Shown: positions 46,328-54,399 of the stretch, in pieces
Layout of the letters: the number at the start of each line of letters is the position of its first letter
How positions within the stretch are numbered: position 1 is the stretch's first letter
Source: AP-15 sp963788085
GTDB lineage: Bacteria > Pseudomonadota > Alphaproteobacteria > ATCC43930 > CGMCC-115725
Length of the DNA stretch: 64,000 bases
Direction: 5' to 3'
Assembly (NCBI GenBank): GCA_963788085.1
Contig: CAWBFS010000012.1
Coordinates: 62,001-126,000 of the forward strand
Made by a program: the position numbers and the translations under genes
Notes under the pieces: model-generated
What the model was told of the DNA's origin: nothing
The model's database searches: none
What the model saw: the letters and a program-made list of their open reading frames with translations, nothing else

Positions 46328-47564
46328 GACCCCTGATGCCGCTGAGCTCCTCGGGGTCGGGGATCCCGGCCGGCGCAAAGTACCCGGCGGCTTTCTTTGC
46401 CTCGATTTCGACCGCCGCGTCGAGTGGCACCAACCGGTCCGGGATCGCGACCTGCTCCACGACCTCGATGCCCTGTCCGGTCAGCGCGTCACGTTTGAGG
46501 TTCGACATCGACACCCAGCGGTCTATCCGGCGGATGCCGAGCCAGTGGAAGACATCCGGCATCAGCTCCTGAAACCGCATGTCCTGCACGCCGGCGACGC
46601 ATTCGGTGCGGCGGAAGTAAGTGTCCGCGCGGTCGCCGCCCGATTGGCGCTTGCGGGCGTTGTATACGAGGAACTTGGTGACCTCGCCGAGCGCCCGCCC
46701 CTCTTTGCGGTTGTAGACGATGATCCCGACCCCGCCCTGCTGCGCAGTCTCGACGCACACCTCGATCCCGTGGACGAGATAGGGGCGGCAAGTGCAGATA
46801 TCCGAGCCGAACACGTCCGACCCGTTGCACTCGTCATGGACGCGACAGGCAATCACCGTGCCCGGATCCGCGATCCGTTCGACCGCACCGAAGAAATAGA
46901 CTGTCATGCCCCCGATCGGGGGCAGCAAGACCTCGATGTCGGGCCGGGTCACGAGTTCGGGGAACATCCCCCCGGTCTCCTCGAACAAGGTGCGCCGCAG
47001 ATCGGCTTCGGCGACCCCGAACCGGGCGGCCAGCCCTGGCAGATGCCAGACCGAATCGATCGCCGCCTTGGTGACGCGGATCTCGCCGTTATCGAGCAAA
47101 ACCTCGCCGTCCGGCCGCAAGGTGCCGTCGGCGAGAAGCGGGCGGAGTTCGGGCGTCGTGATTCGCGCCCGAGTGACCGCGATGGTCGGACGTATGTCGA
47201 TGCCGTCTCGGATATGTTCCGCAAAGACCTCGCCCACGAGATGGCCCCACGGGTCGAGCGATACGATTTTCGCCGGATCGCCCCATTGTGGTTGCGGTCC
47301 GATCAGCGTCGCCGGCGCGGTATCGGTGAAATCCGGCCGATGGTCACGCGCCAAGGCCCGCGTCGCCACGGCAAGCGCGCGATACACCGCGTAAGCCCCG
47401 GAGTAGGAACCGACAGCGTTGCGGTGCCGCGGCTCGGCGGGGCTTGCCACGATTGGCCCGCGTGCGTCCGGGCTGGACGCGCCCCAAATTAACGGAATGG
47501 CGCCTCGACCAGCTGTTCCAGGGTGGGAAGTCAGGCGGATATGACGCGGTGCGGAATGCTCCAT
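46311..47564 (-). CDS. GTP cyclohydrolase II-like protein URC1, uracil catabolism
   Basis: RibA-fold protein of the URC1 type, 417 residues against ~200 for RibA. In the URC pathway it acts on a uracil-derived ribonucleotide. The N-terminal ~210 residues are URC1-specific (HIRLTSHPGTAGRGAIPLIWGA, VGSYSGAYAVYRALAVA, GRPDG-type loops). The GTP cyclohydrolase II core shows CRVHDECNGSDVFGSDICTCRPYL with the zinc cysteines. It continues GGVGIIVYNRKEGRALGEVTKFLVYNARKRQSGGD and FHWLGIRRIDRWVSMSNLK. It lies next to a DUF1688 gene, which identifies it as URC1 rather than riboflavin RibA. The frame is intact. It is divergent from the radical SAM gene. Confidence 0.88.
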   Translation of the reverse strand: MEHSAPRHIRLTSHPGTAGRGAIPLIWGASSPDARGPIVASPAEPRHRNAVGSYSGAYAVYRALAVATRALARDHRPDFTDTAPATLIGPQPQWGDPAKIVSLDPWGHLVGEVFAEHIRDGIDIRPTIAVTRARITTPELRPLLADGTLRPDGEVLLDNGEIRVTKAAIDSVWHLPGLAARFGVAEADLRRTLFEETGGMFPELVTRPDIEVLLPPIGGMTVYFFGAVERIADPGTVIACRVHDECNGSDVFGSDICTCRPYLVHGIEVCVETAQQGGVGIIVYNRKEGRALGEVTKFLVYNARKRQSGGDRADTYFRRTECVAGVQDMRFQELMPDVFHWLGIRRIDRWVSMSNLKRDALTGQGIEVVEQVAIPDRLVPLDAAVEIEAKKAAGYFAPAGIPDPEELSGIRGRALDD

Positions 47565-47734
47565 GACCTTTTCGCGCGGGAAAGATCAAAAATGGAGAGC
47601 GTAATGGGGTTATCAACAGCCCGCAACTCGGGTCATTCGACTCACGATGGTGTGAGGGGGTCGAAAAAACCTCCCAGATCGGTTCGGGCGTACTAAGTTA
47701 AACTCGTTTTCGTTCCGTTTCCGGCAATGGTCCT

Positions 47735-48683
47735 ATGACTGAGCCGCCTTCGCAACTGGATCCGCGCAAGTTTCAGGACCCCTTACTCACGGCCAAGGGC
47801 GAACCACGGGCGCAGGTCGCCCTCAAATCGCTGGACACGCTTTGGTTCAATACCGGCACGCTGTGCAACCTGACATGCCAACATTGTTATATCGAATCCT
47901 CGCCCAAAAAATGACCGGCTGGTCTACCTGACGACGGCTGAAGTTGCCGAATATCTCGACGAGATCGAAGCGCGCGGTCTGCCGACGTCGCTGATCGGCT
48001 TCACCGGCGGCGAGCCGTTCATGAACCCCGAGCTGCCTCAAATGCTCGAGGATGTCCTTTCCCGCGGTTTCCGCGCCCTCGTTCTGACGAATGCGATGAA
48101 GCCGATGGTGAAATGCAAGCCTGGGTTGTTGAAACTCAGGGACCGCTTTGGGGACCGGCTGACGATCCGCGTCTCGATCGACCATTACGGGCCGCAGGTG
48201 CACGAGGTGGAACGGGGCAAACGCAGCTGGCGGCCGACAATCGACGGGCTCCTTTGGCTGGCGCGCAACGGCTTCTCGCCGCATGTCGCCAGCCGCCGGC
48301 TTTCGGGAGAGCCCGAAGCGGCGATACGCAGCGGCTTTGCCGCGCTGTTCGCCGAGCTCGGCATCGCAATCGACGCCGCCGATCCGGTGGCGCTGACGGT
48401 GTTTCCGGAAATGGACGCCGCCGCCGATGTTCCTGAAATCACCGAAGCGTGCTGGGGCATTCTCGGGAAATCGCCGGAAAGCGTCATGTGCGCGACTTCG
48501 CGGATGATCGTGAAGCGCAAGGGCGAAGCGCATCCGGTCGTCCTTGCCTGCACCTTGCTCCCTTACAATTCCCGCTTCGAGCTGGGCCGAACCCTTGCCG
48601 CGGCGAGCGGCGCCGTGCCGCTCAACCACCCGCACTGCGCCAAGTTCTGCGTGCTCGGGGGCGGCACCTGCAGCCGCGGGTGA
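47735..48683 (+). CDS. Radical SAM protein with Cys-rich C-terminus, one frameshift
   Basis: Radical SAM enzyme of about 315 residues; the substrate is unknown. The N-terminal ~40 residues (PSQLDPRKFQDPLLTAKGEPRAQVALKSLDTLWFNTGTLCN) precede the 4Fe-4S site CNLTCQHCYIE. LIGFTGGEPFMNPELPQML (GGEP motif), VLTNAMKPM and TIRVSIDHYGPQVHEVERG follow. The C-terminus has three cysteines (HPHCAKFCVLGGGTC) that could hold a second cluster. A run of six A at 47908 puts a TGA in frame after SSPKK. Five A would give the continuous protein, so an extra A is likely; a programmed +1 shift at AAA-TGA is a remote alternative. It shares its 170-base promoter region with URC1. Confidence 0.83.
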
Positions 48684-48706
48684 CGCCGCGTCGTTCCCGT
48701 TAAGGG

Positions 48707-49357
48707 TCAGGACAGAGTTAATGCCGCGGTCTGTTTGAGGATCTCGGTCGAGCCGTCCCAGATCATCCGCAGGGCGACGAAGGTGATGATCCCGAGGCCG
48801 ACCCAGGAAATCCAGAAAAAGCGATCGAGGAGCCTCGCGATACAAGTCGAGGCGACCCCCATCAGCGCCACCGAAAGGACCAGCCCGAACGACAGCAGCC
48901 AAAAATGATCGCGGGCGATCCCGGCAACGGCCAGCACGTTGTCGAGCGACATCGAAACATCGGCAAGAACGATCCGCGCCAGCGCCTCCGTCGGGGTCGT
49001 CCGGTGCATGGGCAGCCGGGCACCGGAGCACTCCACCCGGCCCAACTCCGCCTGGTCATTGGTCTGGGTCTCGCGGATCTCGCGATACATTTTCCAGGAA
49101 ACCCAGAGCAGCAGCACGCCGCCCGCCAAGGTCAGGCCGATAACCGCGAGCAGCTGCACGGCAAAATAGGCAAAGAAGATTCGCAGGACGGTCGCGGCCG
49201 CGATGCCGAGCACAATGACGCGCCGTCGCCGTTCAGCCGGAAGGCCCGCCGCCGCCATTCCGACGACGATCGCGTTGTCTCCGGCGAGCACCACGTCGAT
49301 GATGACCACCGACAGCAGTGTGCCGAGTTGATTAACGCCGATCAGCACGCTCGCCAC
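48707..49357 (-). CDS. TerC family integral membrane protein (YjbE-like)
   Basis: Membrane protein of the TerC/Alx/YjbE group, members of which export metal ions such as manganese. Signature acidic helix motifs are VVIIDVVLAGDNAIVVGMAAA and VLADVSMSLDNVLAVAG. Others are GGVLLLWVSWKMYREIRE, FWLLSFGLVLSVALMGVAST and ISWVGLGIITFVALRMIWDG. About seven helices. The start is uncertain. GTG 49357 keeps it clear of the divergent MFS gene; a GTG at 49417 would add 20 residues but overlap that gene's start. The frame is intact. Substrate not determined. Confidence 0.85.
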   Translation of the reverse strand: MASVLIGVNQLGTLLSVVIIDVVLAGDNAIVVGMAAAGLPAERRRRVIVLGIAAATVLRIFFAYFAVQLLAVIGLTLAGGVLLLWVSWKMYREIRETQTNDQAELGRVECSGARLPMHRTTPTEALARIVLADVSMSLDNVLAVAGIARDHFWLLSFGLVLSVALMGVASTCIARLLDRFFWISWVGLGIITFVALRMIWDGSTEILKQTAALTLS

Positions 49358-49393
49358 ATAATCACTGATCTGCGCACCGTCGAGACCGTCACG

Positions 49394-50575
49394 ATGTCGA
49401 GAGCAGTTGTTTTGCACCCGGCGCTGCGCCTTTCGGCTTTCTACGCCGCGAGCTTTCTGGTGACGGGCATTCAGCTCCCCTTCTGGCCGGTTTGGCTCGC
49501 CTCGCGCGGCCTCACCGCGAGAGAAATCGGCGTCCTGTTGGCCGCGGCGATCTGGGTAAAGGTCTTGGCCACCCCGGCGATCGGGGCCCTTGCCGACCAG
49601 ACCGGAGGGCGTAGCGTGCTGATGGGGGCGCTCGCGGCAGCCGCTATTGCGGCCTATGCGGGGCTCTTATCCGCCGGAAGCTTTTGGCTGCTCATCTTGC
49701 TCAACCTCGTCGCGCTGACCGCACAATCGGCGCTGATGCCGCTCGGCGATACAATTACCCTCGGCGCCGTCCGCTCAGAAGGTCTCGACTATGGGCGGAT
49801 CCGCCTTTGGGGCTCCGTGAGTTTCATTGTCGCCTCGATCGCAAGCGGTGCAGCACTCGCGTCGTCTTCGGGAGAGCAGGTGCTTCCATTGGTGCTCGGC
49901 GCCTCGGTGCTCGTGCTCCTCGCGTGCCTGTGTATCCCGTCGGTCCGCCCAGTGGAGGGTGCGGCTCGAATTGCCGGAATCGGTGCAGTCGCCGGCGATC
50001 CCAGGTTCTGGATCTTTGTCCTTACCGCGTCCGCTCTGCAGGCAAGTCACCAAGTTTATTATGGTTTTGGAACGCTTTACTGGCGCTCGCTGGATTTCTC
50101 GGACACGACGATCGGTTGGCTTTGGGCGGAAGGAGTCCTCGCCGAAGTCCTGCTCTTCTGGTGGGGCGGTCGGCTACTCGCCCGGCTCGGGCCGATCGGG
50201 TTGATGGTGCTCGGGGGCATCGCCGGCATCCTGCGCTGGAGCCTCGCCGGCGCGCTCACTTGGCTCCCGTTCATCGCGGCCCTACAGCTCCTACACGCCT
50301 TCACATTCGGAGCGAGCCACCTCGGAGCCATGCACTTCCTCTCTCGTGCGGTGCCCCCCTCGGCGGCGGCCAGCGCGCAAAGCGTTTATGCCGCACTGTC
50401 TTCGGGTATCGGCAGCGGCCTGGTAATGGTGATCGCGGGATCGCTCTACTCAGCTTTTGGCGGAGGCGCCTACTCTTTTATGGCCGCGCTCTCCGCGGCC
50501 GCGTTGGTGGGAGCACTGGCATTAGGCTGGACCACCGATCGACGGAACCGCCGGCGCTCCTTAGGCGTTTTATAG
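49394..50575 (+). CDS. MFS transporter, HcaT-like
   Basis: Twelve-helix major facilitator, 393 residues, resembling the 3-phenylpropionate/nucleoside permease (HcaT) group. Evidence is LSAFYAASFLVTGIQLPFWPVWLASRGLTAREIGVLLA, the loop GALADQTGGRSVLM and LDYGRIRLWGSVSFIVASI (a hallmark of this group). SHQVYYGFGTLYWRSLDFSDTTIGWLWAEGVLAE follows, with ASAQSVYAALSSGIGSGLVMVIAGSLY later. The substrate is unknown. It is divergent from TerC with about 36 bases between the starts, and is followed by a strong terminator. The frame is intact. Confidence 0.87.
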   Translation: MSRAVVLHPALRLSAFYAASFLVTGIQLPFWPVWLASRGLTAREIGVLLAAAIWVKVLATPAIGALADQTGGRSVLMGALAAAAIAAYAGLLSAGSFWLLILLNLVALTAQSALMPLGDTITLGAVRSEGLDYGRIRLWGSVSFIVASIASGAALASSSGEQVLPLVLGASVLVLLACLCIPSVRPVEGAARIAGIGAVAGDPRFWIFVLTASALQASHQVYYGFGTLYWRSLDFSDTTIGWLWAEGVLAEVLLFWWGGRLLARLGPIGLMVLGGIAGILRWSLAGALTWLPFIAALQLLHAFTFGASHLGAMHFLSRAVPPSAAASAQSVYAALSSGIGSGLVMVIAGSLYSAFGGGAYSFMAALSAAALVGALALGWTTDRRNRRRSLGVL

Positions 50576-50656
50576 AGAAGAGGGACGTTGGCACGGTCCG
50601 TCGCGGCGTGGTTTCCCTCAACCGCTATGCCGCCCGATTATCGGGTCGCGCCTGAG

Positions 50657-50701
50657 CGCCATGCCGGTTCTCCCCCCAACCGGCATGGCGTCCTTTTTTT
50701 T
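50657..50701 (+). terminator. Rho-independent terminator after the MFS gene
   Basis: A perfect 13-base stem, CGCCATGCCGGTT at 50657-50669 and AACCGGCATGGCG at 50678-50690, encloses an eight-base C-rich loop. Two C and a run of eight T follow, ending at 50701. It ends the MFS transcript on the plus strand. Confidence 0.9.
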
Positions 50702-50735
50702 ACTGCCTTTTGCATCCCCGCGAGGGGGGCGCTAG

Positions 50736-51188
50736 CTATTTCGAACACATCGGATGGACGCCGTCCACCGCGTGAGCGACCACGTAATCGTGAAATCCTT
50801 TGGTGTCGAGAGTGCCGGCCAGCTTCAGCATCTCGGTCGATTGCTGGCAGAATTGCCCGGTCGGAATGACGGCTTGCTTGCGCGCAGCTTCGTTGGCGAG
50901 ACTGGTCTGCCAGGCATCGAAGGCGCTCTTCGGGTTGCGCGCCCCCGTGCGTCGGAAATGGTCGATCATCGCGTTCTGATAGCGCAATATCGCGGCCGTA
51001 TTGCGTGCCCGAAATTCGCCATAGACGGTATCCCGGCAAGCCGAACTGATGACCATCAGATTGGTTTGAAACAGCAACGCTTGCTCCGCTTCTATATCCC
51101 CCGGCGAATAGCAATTCCGGTCGGCGGCCGACGCTGTGGCGACAGACGCGGTGGCCAGCAGCGCCGCAGCCAAAACAACTTTTTTCAT
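50736..51188 (-). CDS. Small secreted protein of unknown function
   Basis: Not recognised as a named family. The 150-residue product has a clear signal peptide (KKVVLAAALLATASVATASA) cut before ADRNCYSPGDIEAEQALLFQTNLMVISSAC. The mature protein is mostly helical with four cysteines (RNCYS, SSACRD, GQFCQQ, HPMCSK) that could form two disulfides. The ending GFHDYVVAHAVDGVHPMCSK is polar. I chose the ATG at 51188; the longer frame upstream lacks a signal peptide. A 223-base promoter region separates it from the divergent SAM hydrolase gene. Confidence 0.7.
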   Translation of the reverse strand: MKKVVLAAALLATASVATASAADRNCYSPGDIEAEQALLFQTNLMVISSACRDTVYGEFRARNTAAILRYQNAMIDHFRRTGARNPKSAFDAWQTSLANEAARKQAVIPTGQFCQQSTEMLKLAGTLDTKGFHDYVVAHAVDGVHPMCSK

Positions 51189-51411
51189 CGCAATTCCCCC
51201 AATGATGTCCGCGACGCCCTCAGCATAGCCAAGGAGCTCTCTCAATTTCAAGAGCAACAGCGCTCGTTATCGGCAAATCGTAAGTACAAAGGGCTTACTC
51301 TTTTCACGTGGAGAAGGTACGTTATAACGCAACCGATGATTGGATGGAGAACTGGTGCGCTTTTATCGAAACGATTAGTGGCGAGCGGGAACTTGATCGG
51401 GAGAGGCGAGA

Positions 51412-52149
51412 ATGGCTGCGATAATTGTCTTGTTCACCGATTTTGGTCTCGCAGGGCCCTATACCGGCCAGGTCAAGACCGTGTTGCACCAGATTGCACC
51501 CGGCGTTCCGGTGATCGACCTGTTTGCCGACTTGCCCGCGGCAAAGCCCCAGCCTGCAGCCTATCTGCTTGCCGCCTATGGCGGATGGTTTCCACCCGGT
51601 ACGACCATTCTCGCAGTCGTCGACCCCGGGGTGGGCGGGGAGCGTGCGGCTGTCGTCGTTGAAGCCGATTCCCGTTGGTATGTCGGTCCAGACAACGGCT
51701 TGTTTGAAATCGTCACGCGGCGCGCCGACCACGCCCGGAGCTGGGAGATTTCCGCGCCGGCGGACGCGGTATCGCCAAGCTTTCACGGCCGCGATCTGTT
51801 CGCCCCGGTGGCGGGGCTGCTCGCCCGCGGCGACCCGCCGGCCGGCCGGCTCCGTCCCGAGGGGATATTCCGCCGTCCCGATTGGCCGGACGACCTCCCC
51901 GAAATCGTTTACATCGACCGATTCGGCAACGCGATGACGGGCCTGCGGGCGGCGCTGATCCCGGATGGGGCGCGACTTGCCGCTGCCGGGCGGGTTCTGG
52001 CGCGCCGGCGGACATTCTCGGACGTGCCCGAAGGCGAAGCGTTTTGGTACGAGAACTCGAACGGCCTCGCTGAGATCGCCGTGAACGCCGGACGGGCGAA
52101 TACCGCTCTCGGCCTCGCCATAGGAACCCCGGTAGCCACCCTGCCGTGA
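51412..52149 (+). CDS. SAM hydrolase / hydroxide adenosyltransferase (DUF62)
   Basis: Member of the SAM-dependent chlorinase/fluorinase superfamily whose common bacterial members use water to split S-adenosylmethionine to adenosine and methionine. The 245 residues start MAAIIVLFTDFGLAGPYTGQVKTVL. AAYGGWFPPGTTILAVVDPGVG, WYVGPDNGLFEIV, FHGRDLFAPVAGLLARG, YIDRFGNAMTGL and FWYENSNGLAEIAVN follow. The DPGVG and FHGRD motifs are the conserved adenosine-binding and catalytic parts of the hydrolase group. Its biological role is uncertain. The frame is intact; GGGAGAGGCGAG precedes the ATG. Confidence 0.87.
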   Translation: MAAIIVLFTDFGLAGPYTGQVKTVLHQIAPGVPVIDLFADLPAAKPQPAAYLLAAYGGWFPPGTTILAVVDPGVGGERAAVVVEADSRWYVGPDNGLFEIVTRRADHARSWEISAPADAVSPSFHGRDLFAPVAGLLARGDPPAGRLRPEGIFRRPDWPDDLPEIVYIDRFGNAMTGLRAALIPDGARLAAAGRVLARRRTFSDVPEGEAFWYENSNGLAEIAVNAGRANTALGLAIGTPVATLP

Positions 52150-52165
52150 GCGGCTGACGCCATTC

Positions 52166-52777
52166 TCAAGGCGGCGGGGTGGCGATCCTGGCGCCCGGCG
52201 GAACCCGGAGGACGCGACGCCTCTGCAGTCTGTGAAACAGCCACACGGCGAGCGTGAAGACGATAAACACGGTCAGCATGACGATGCTGAACGAGCGAAC
52301 CAAGTGGCCGAGCACAGCGCGGAATGCGTGTCCGAGGAAATAGCCGAGGGCGACGAAACTCCCAGCCCACAGACCGGCGGCGAGACAATTCAGTATAAAA
52401 AAACGCTTCCAATGAACCGCGCTCAGCCCCATCGCAAAGGAGGAGAAGTTTCGTATCCCGTAGATGAAGCGGAAAGAGAGGATGAAGCCGGTGTTGTATC
52501 GCTCGAGCCAATACAAAGCCAATTCGACGCCGTAACGCCATTTCGGGAAGCGATTGAGCAGCCGCAACCCGAAATACCGGCCGATCCAGAAATAGGTCTG
52601 ATCGCCCGAGAAGCTGCCGAGCCAAGTGGCTGCGAGCAGCAGCGCCGGGTTGAGCAGCCCCTGCGCTGCGGCAAAGGCGGCAAACAGAACGAAGGTTTCA
52701 CCTTCGAGAAAGGTCCAGATGAAGGCGATCAGGTAAAAGCAAGCGCCGTTCTCGGCAATCAGCCGGCTGATGTCCAT
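52166..52777 (-). CDS. DedA/SNARE-associated family membrane protein
   Basis: Membrane protein of 203 residues and about five helices, from a family that includes undecaprenyl-phosphate and phospholipid flippases and YohD/YqaA-like proteins. Features are LIAFIWTFLEGETFVLFAAFAAAQGLLNP, SFSGDQTYFWIGRYFG, RYNTGFILSFRFIYGIRNFSSFAMGLSAVHWKRFFILN (DedA core with the conserved Arg and Gly) and LGYFLGHAF. The C-terminal tail is basic. The ATG at 52777 precedes MDISRLIAENG. It is convergent with the SAM hydrolase, 16 bases apart. Lipid context in the window is suggestive only. Confidence 0.85.
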   Translation of the reverse strand: MDISRLIAENGACFYLIAFIWTFLEGETFVLFAAFAAAQGLLNPALLLAATWLGSFSGDQTYFWIGRYFGLRLLNRFPKWRYGVELALYWLERYNTGFILSFRFIYGIRNFSSFAMGLSAVHWKRFFILNCLAAGLWAGSFVALGYFLGHAFRAVLGHLVRSFSIVMLTVFIVFTLAVWLFHRLQRRRVLRVPPGARIATPPP

Positions 52778-52945
52778 TCCCGACCCAGTTCCTGCTTTAT
52801 CCAACCGCCCCGGGCCGTGGCTGGAGCGCGTCCGCGATGCACTTTCGGCGCGCACATGCTATGGTTTTCCGCGCTCCCGGTCGAGCGAATTCCCCGCCGA
52901 GTCGATTTGGCGGCGGACGGGACGGCACAACGAAGGAGAAGCGCG

Positions 52946-53398
52946 ATGGCCGGATTGTACTTCGAGGAGTTTGAAGAGGGTCAGATCTTTGAACACGCGA
53001 TCCGCCGCACCGTCACCGAAATGGACAATGTGCTCTTCAGCACATTGACGATGAACCCGCAACCGCTGCATCTGGACGAAGAATTCGCCAAACAGACCGA
53101 GTTCGGCCAGCGTCTTGTGAACAGCCTGTTCACCCTCGGTCTGGTCATCGGGATCAGCGTCGGCGAGACGACGCTTGGGACGACTGTTGCCAATCTCGGG
53201 ATGAGCGATGTTCGGTTTCCGAAACCGGTCTTCCACGGGGACACGTTGCGGGCGCGCACGATCGTGAAGTCGAAACGGCGCAGCCAGTCGCGCAAGGACG
53301 CCGGGATCGTCGAGTTCGAGCATCAGGGGATCAACCAGCGGGGCGAAACCGTCGCGATCTGCCGGCGCGCCGGTTTGATGAAATGCCAGCCCACATGA
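52946..53398 (+). CDS. MaoC-family dehydratase/hydratase
   Basis: Single hot-dog-fold enoyl-CoA hydratase-like protein, 150 residues. The N-terminus GLYFEEFEEGQIFEHAIRRTVTEMDNVLFSTLTMNPQPLHLDEEFA includes the catalytic region (Asp/His pattern in NPQPLHLD). The RLVNSLFTLGLVIGISV, MSDVRFPKPVFHGDTLRA and FEHQGINQRGETVAICRRAGLMK blocks are typical. The ATG at 52946 follows AAGGAG. It is 23 bases before a CitE-like lyase gene, and the pair probably works in one pathway. In some bacteria such pairs handle C5 acids such as itaconate, mesaconate or malyl-CoA. That assignment is inference. Confidence 0.85.
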   Translation: MAGLYFEEFEEGQIFEHAIRRTVTEMDNVLFSTLTMNPQPLHLDEEFAKQTEFGQRLVNSLFTLGLVIGISVGETTLGTTVANLGMSDVRFPKPVFHGDTLRARTIVKSKRRSQSRKDAGIVEFEHQGINQRGETVAICRRAGLMKCQPT

Positions 53399-53421
53399 AG
53401 TACCAGCCGACGGAGGGGTGA

Positions 53422-54279
53422 ATGCGCTCCCTGCTGTTTGTTCCAGCCGACAGCGAACGCAAGCTCGCGCGTGCGCCGCAATCGGGCGCCGATGCGTTGA
53501 TCCTCGACCTCGAGGATTCGGTGGTTCCGGCAAATCGGCCGCTGGCGCGCCGTCAGACCTGCGATTTCCTCGCCACGACCGGTTCCGTCGAGTTCCGCCG
53601 CTATGTCCGGATCAATCCACTGTCGAGCGGATCCGCTCTCGATGATCTCGCTGCCGTCCTGCCGGGAAAACCGGATGGAATACTGTTGCCGAAATGCGTG
53701 CCCGAGGACTTGCGGACGCTCGATCATTATCTTTCGGCTCTGGAAGCGGCTTCGGCGCTGCCGCCGGGAAGCATCCGGGTCATCGCGATCGCTACCGAAA
53801 CCCCGGCCGCAATGTTCGCCCTCGGAGACTATGGCGGAGTGTCGTCGCGGCTCGAAGCCATAACCTGGGGGGCGGAAGATCTGGCCGCGTGTATCGGCGG
53901 CTACAATCGCCGAGTAGAGGGCGTCTATGACGACGTCTACCGGCTGGCCCGCTCGCTTTGCTTGTTGGGAGGGGCCGCGGCCGGCGTCATTCCGATCGAC
54001 ACGATCTATACCGATTTCAGGGATGAGGCCGGGCTCGCCGCCGAGTGCGCTGCCGCAAGGCGATCCGGCTTTACCGCCAAAATGGCGATCCATCCGGTGC
54101 AGATCCCGGTCATCAATCAAGCGTTTGCCGTCAGCGAAGGAGAACTCGCCTGGGCGCGCACGATTGTCGAGGCGTTTGATGCAAACCCCGAAGCGGGGAC
54201 AATCGCCGTCGACGGCAAGATGGTCGATAAGCCGCACCTGGCATTGGCGCGCCGGCTTCTAGGCTTGGGCGCGAAGTGA
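53422..54279 (+). CDS. HpcH/HpaI-family CoA-ester lyase (CitE-like)
   Basis: TIM-barrel lyase of the citrate-lyase beta-subunit-like group, 285 residues. Motifs are SLLFVPADSERKLARAPQSGADALILDLEDSV (metal and CoA region), FRRYVRINPL, GILLPKCVPEDLRTL, VIAIATETPAAMFAL (metal Glu), ITWGAEDLAA, DTIYTDFRDEAGL and AKMAIHPVQIPVINQAF. It probably makes or cleaves a beta-hydroxyacyl-CoA such as malyl-, methylmalyl- or citramalyl-CoA. GACGGAGGGG precedes the ATG. Operon with the MaoC gene. The frame is intact. Confidence 0.87.
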   Translation: MRSLLFVPADSERKLARAPQSGADALILDLEDSVVPANRPLARRQTCDFLATTGSVEFRRYVRINPLSSGSALDDLAAVLPGKPDGILLPKCVPEDLRTLDHYLSALEAASALPPGSIRVIAIATETPAAMFALGDYGGVSSRLEAITWGAEDLAACIGGYNRRVEGVYDDVYRLARSLCLLGGAAAGVIPIDTIYTDFRDEAGLAAECAAARRSGFTAKMAIHPVQIPVINQAFAVSEGELAWARTIVEAFDANPEAGTIAVDGKMVDKPHLALARRLLGLGAK

Positions 54280-54399
54280 GAGATCGCCCCCGGCTCGGCG
54301 TGAGCCGGTCATGAGCACAGGCAGTGATCGGCTGGCGAGACCATGGCGGCTAATCTCGTTTGTTGCTAGGCTGGATGGGCATCCTATGGTTGATCAGAG

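Noticed and set aside
46311..47564. Riboflavin RibA
   Set aside because: The protein has twice the usual length, a URC1-specific N-terminal half, and an adjacent DUF1688 gene.
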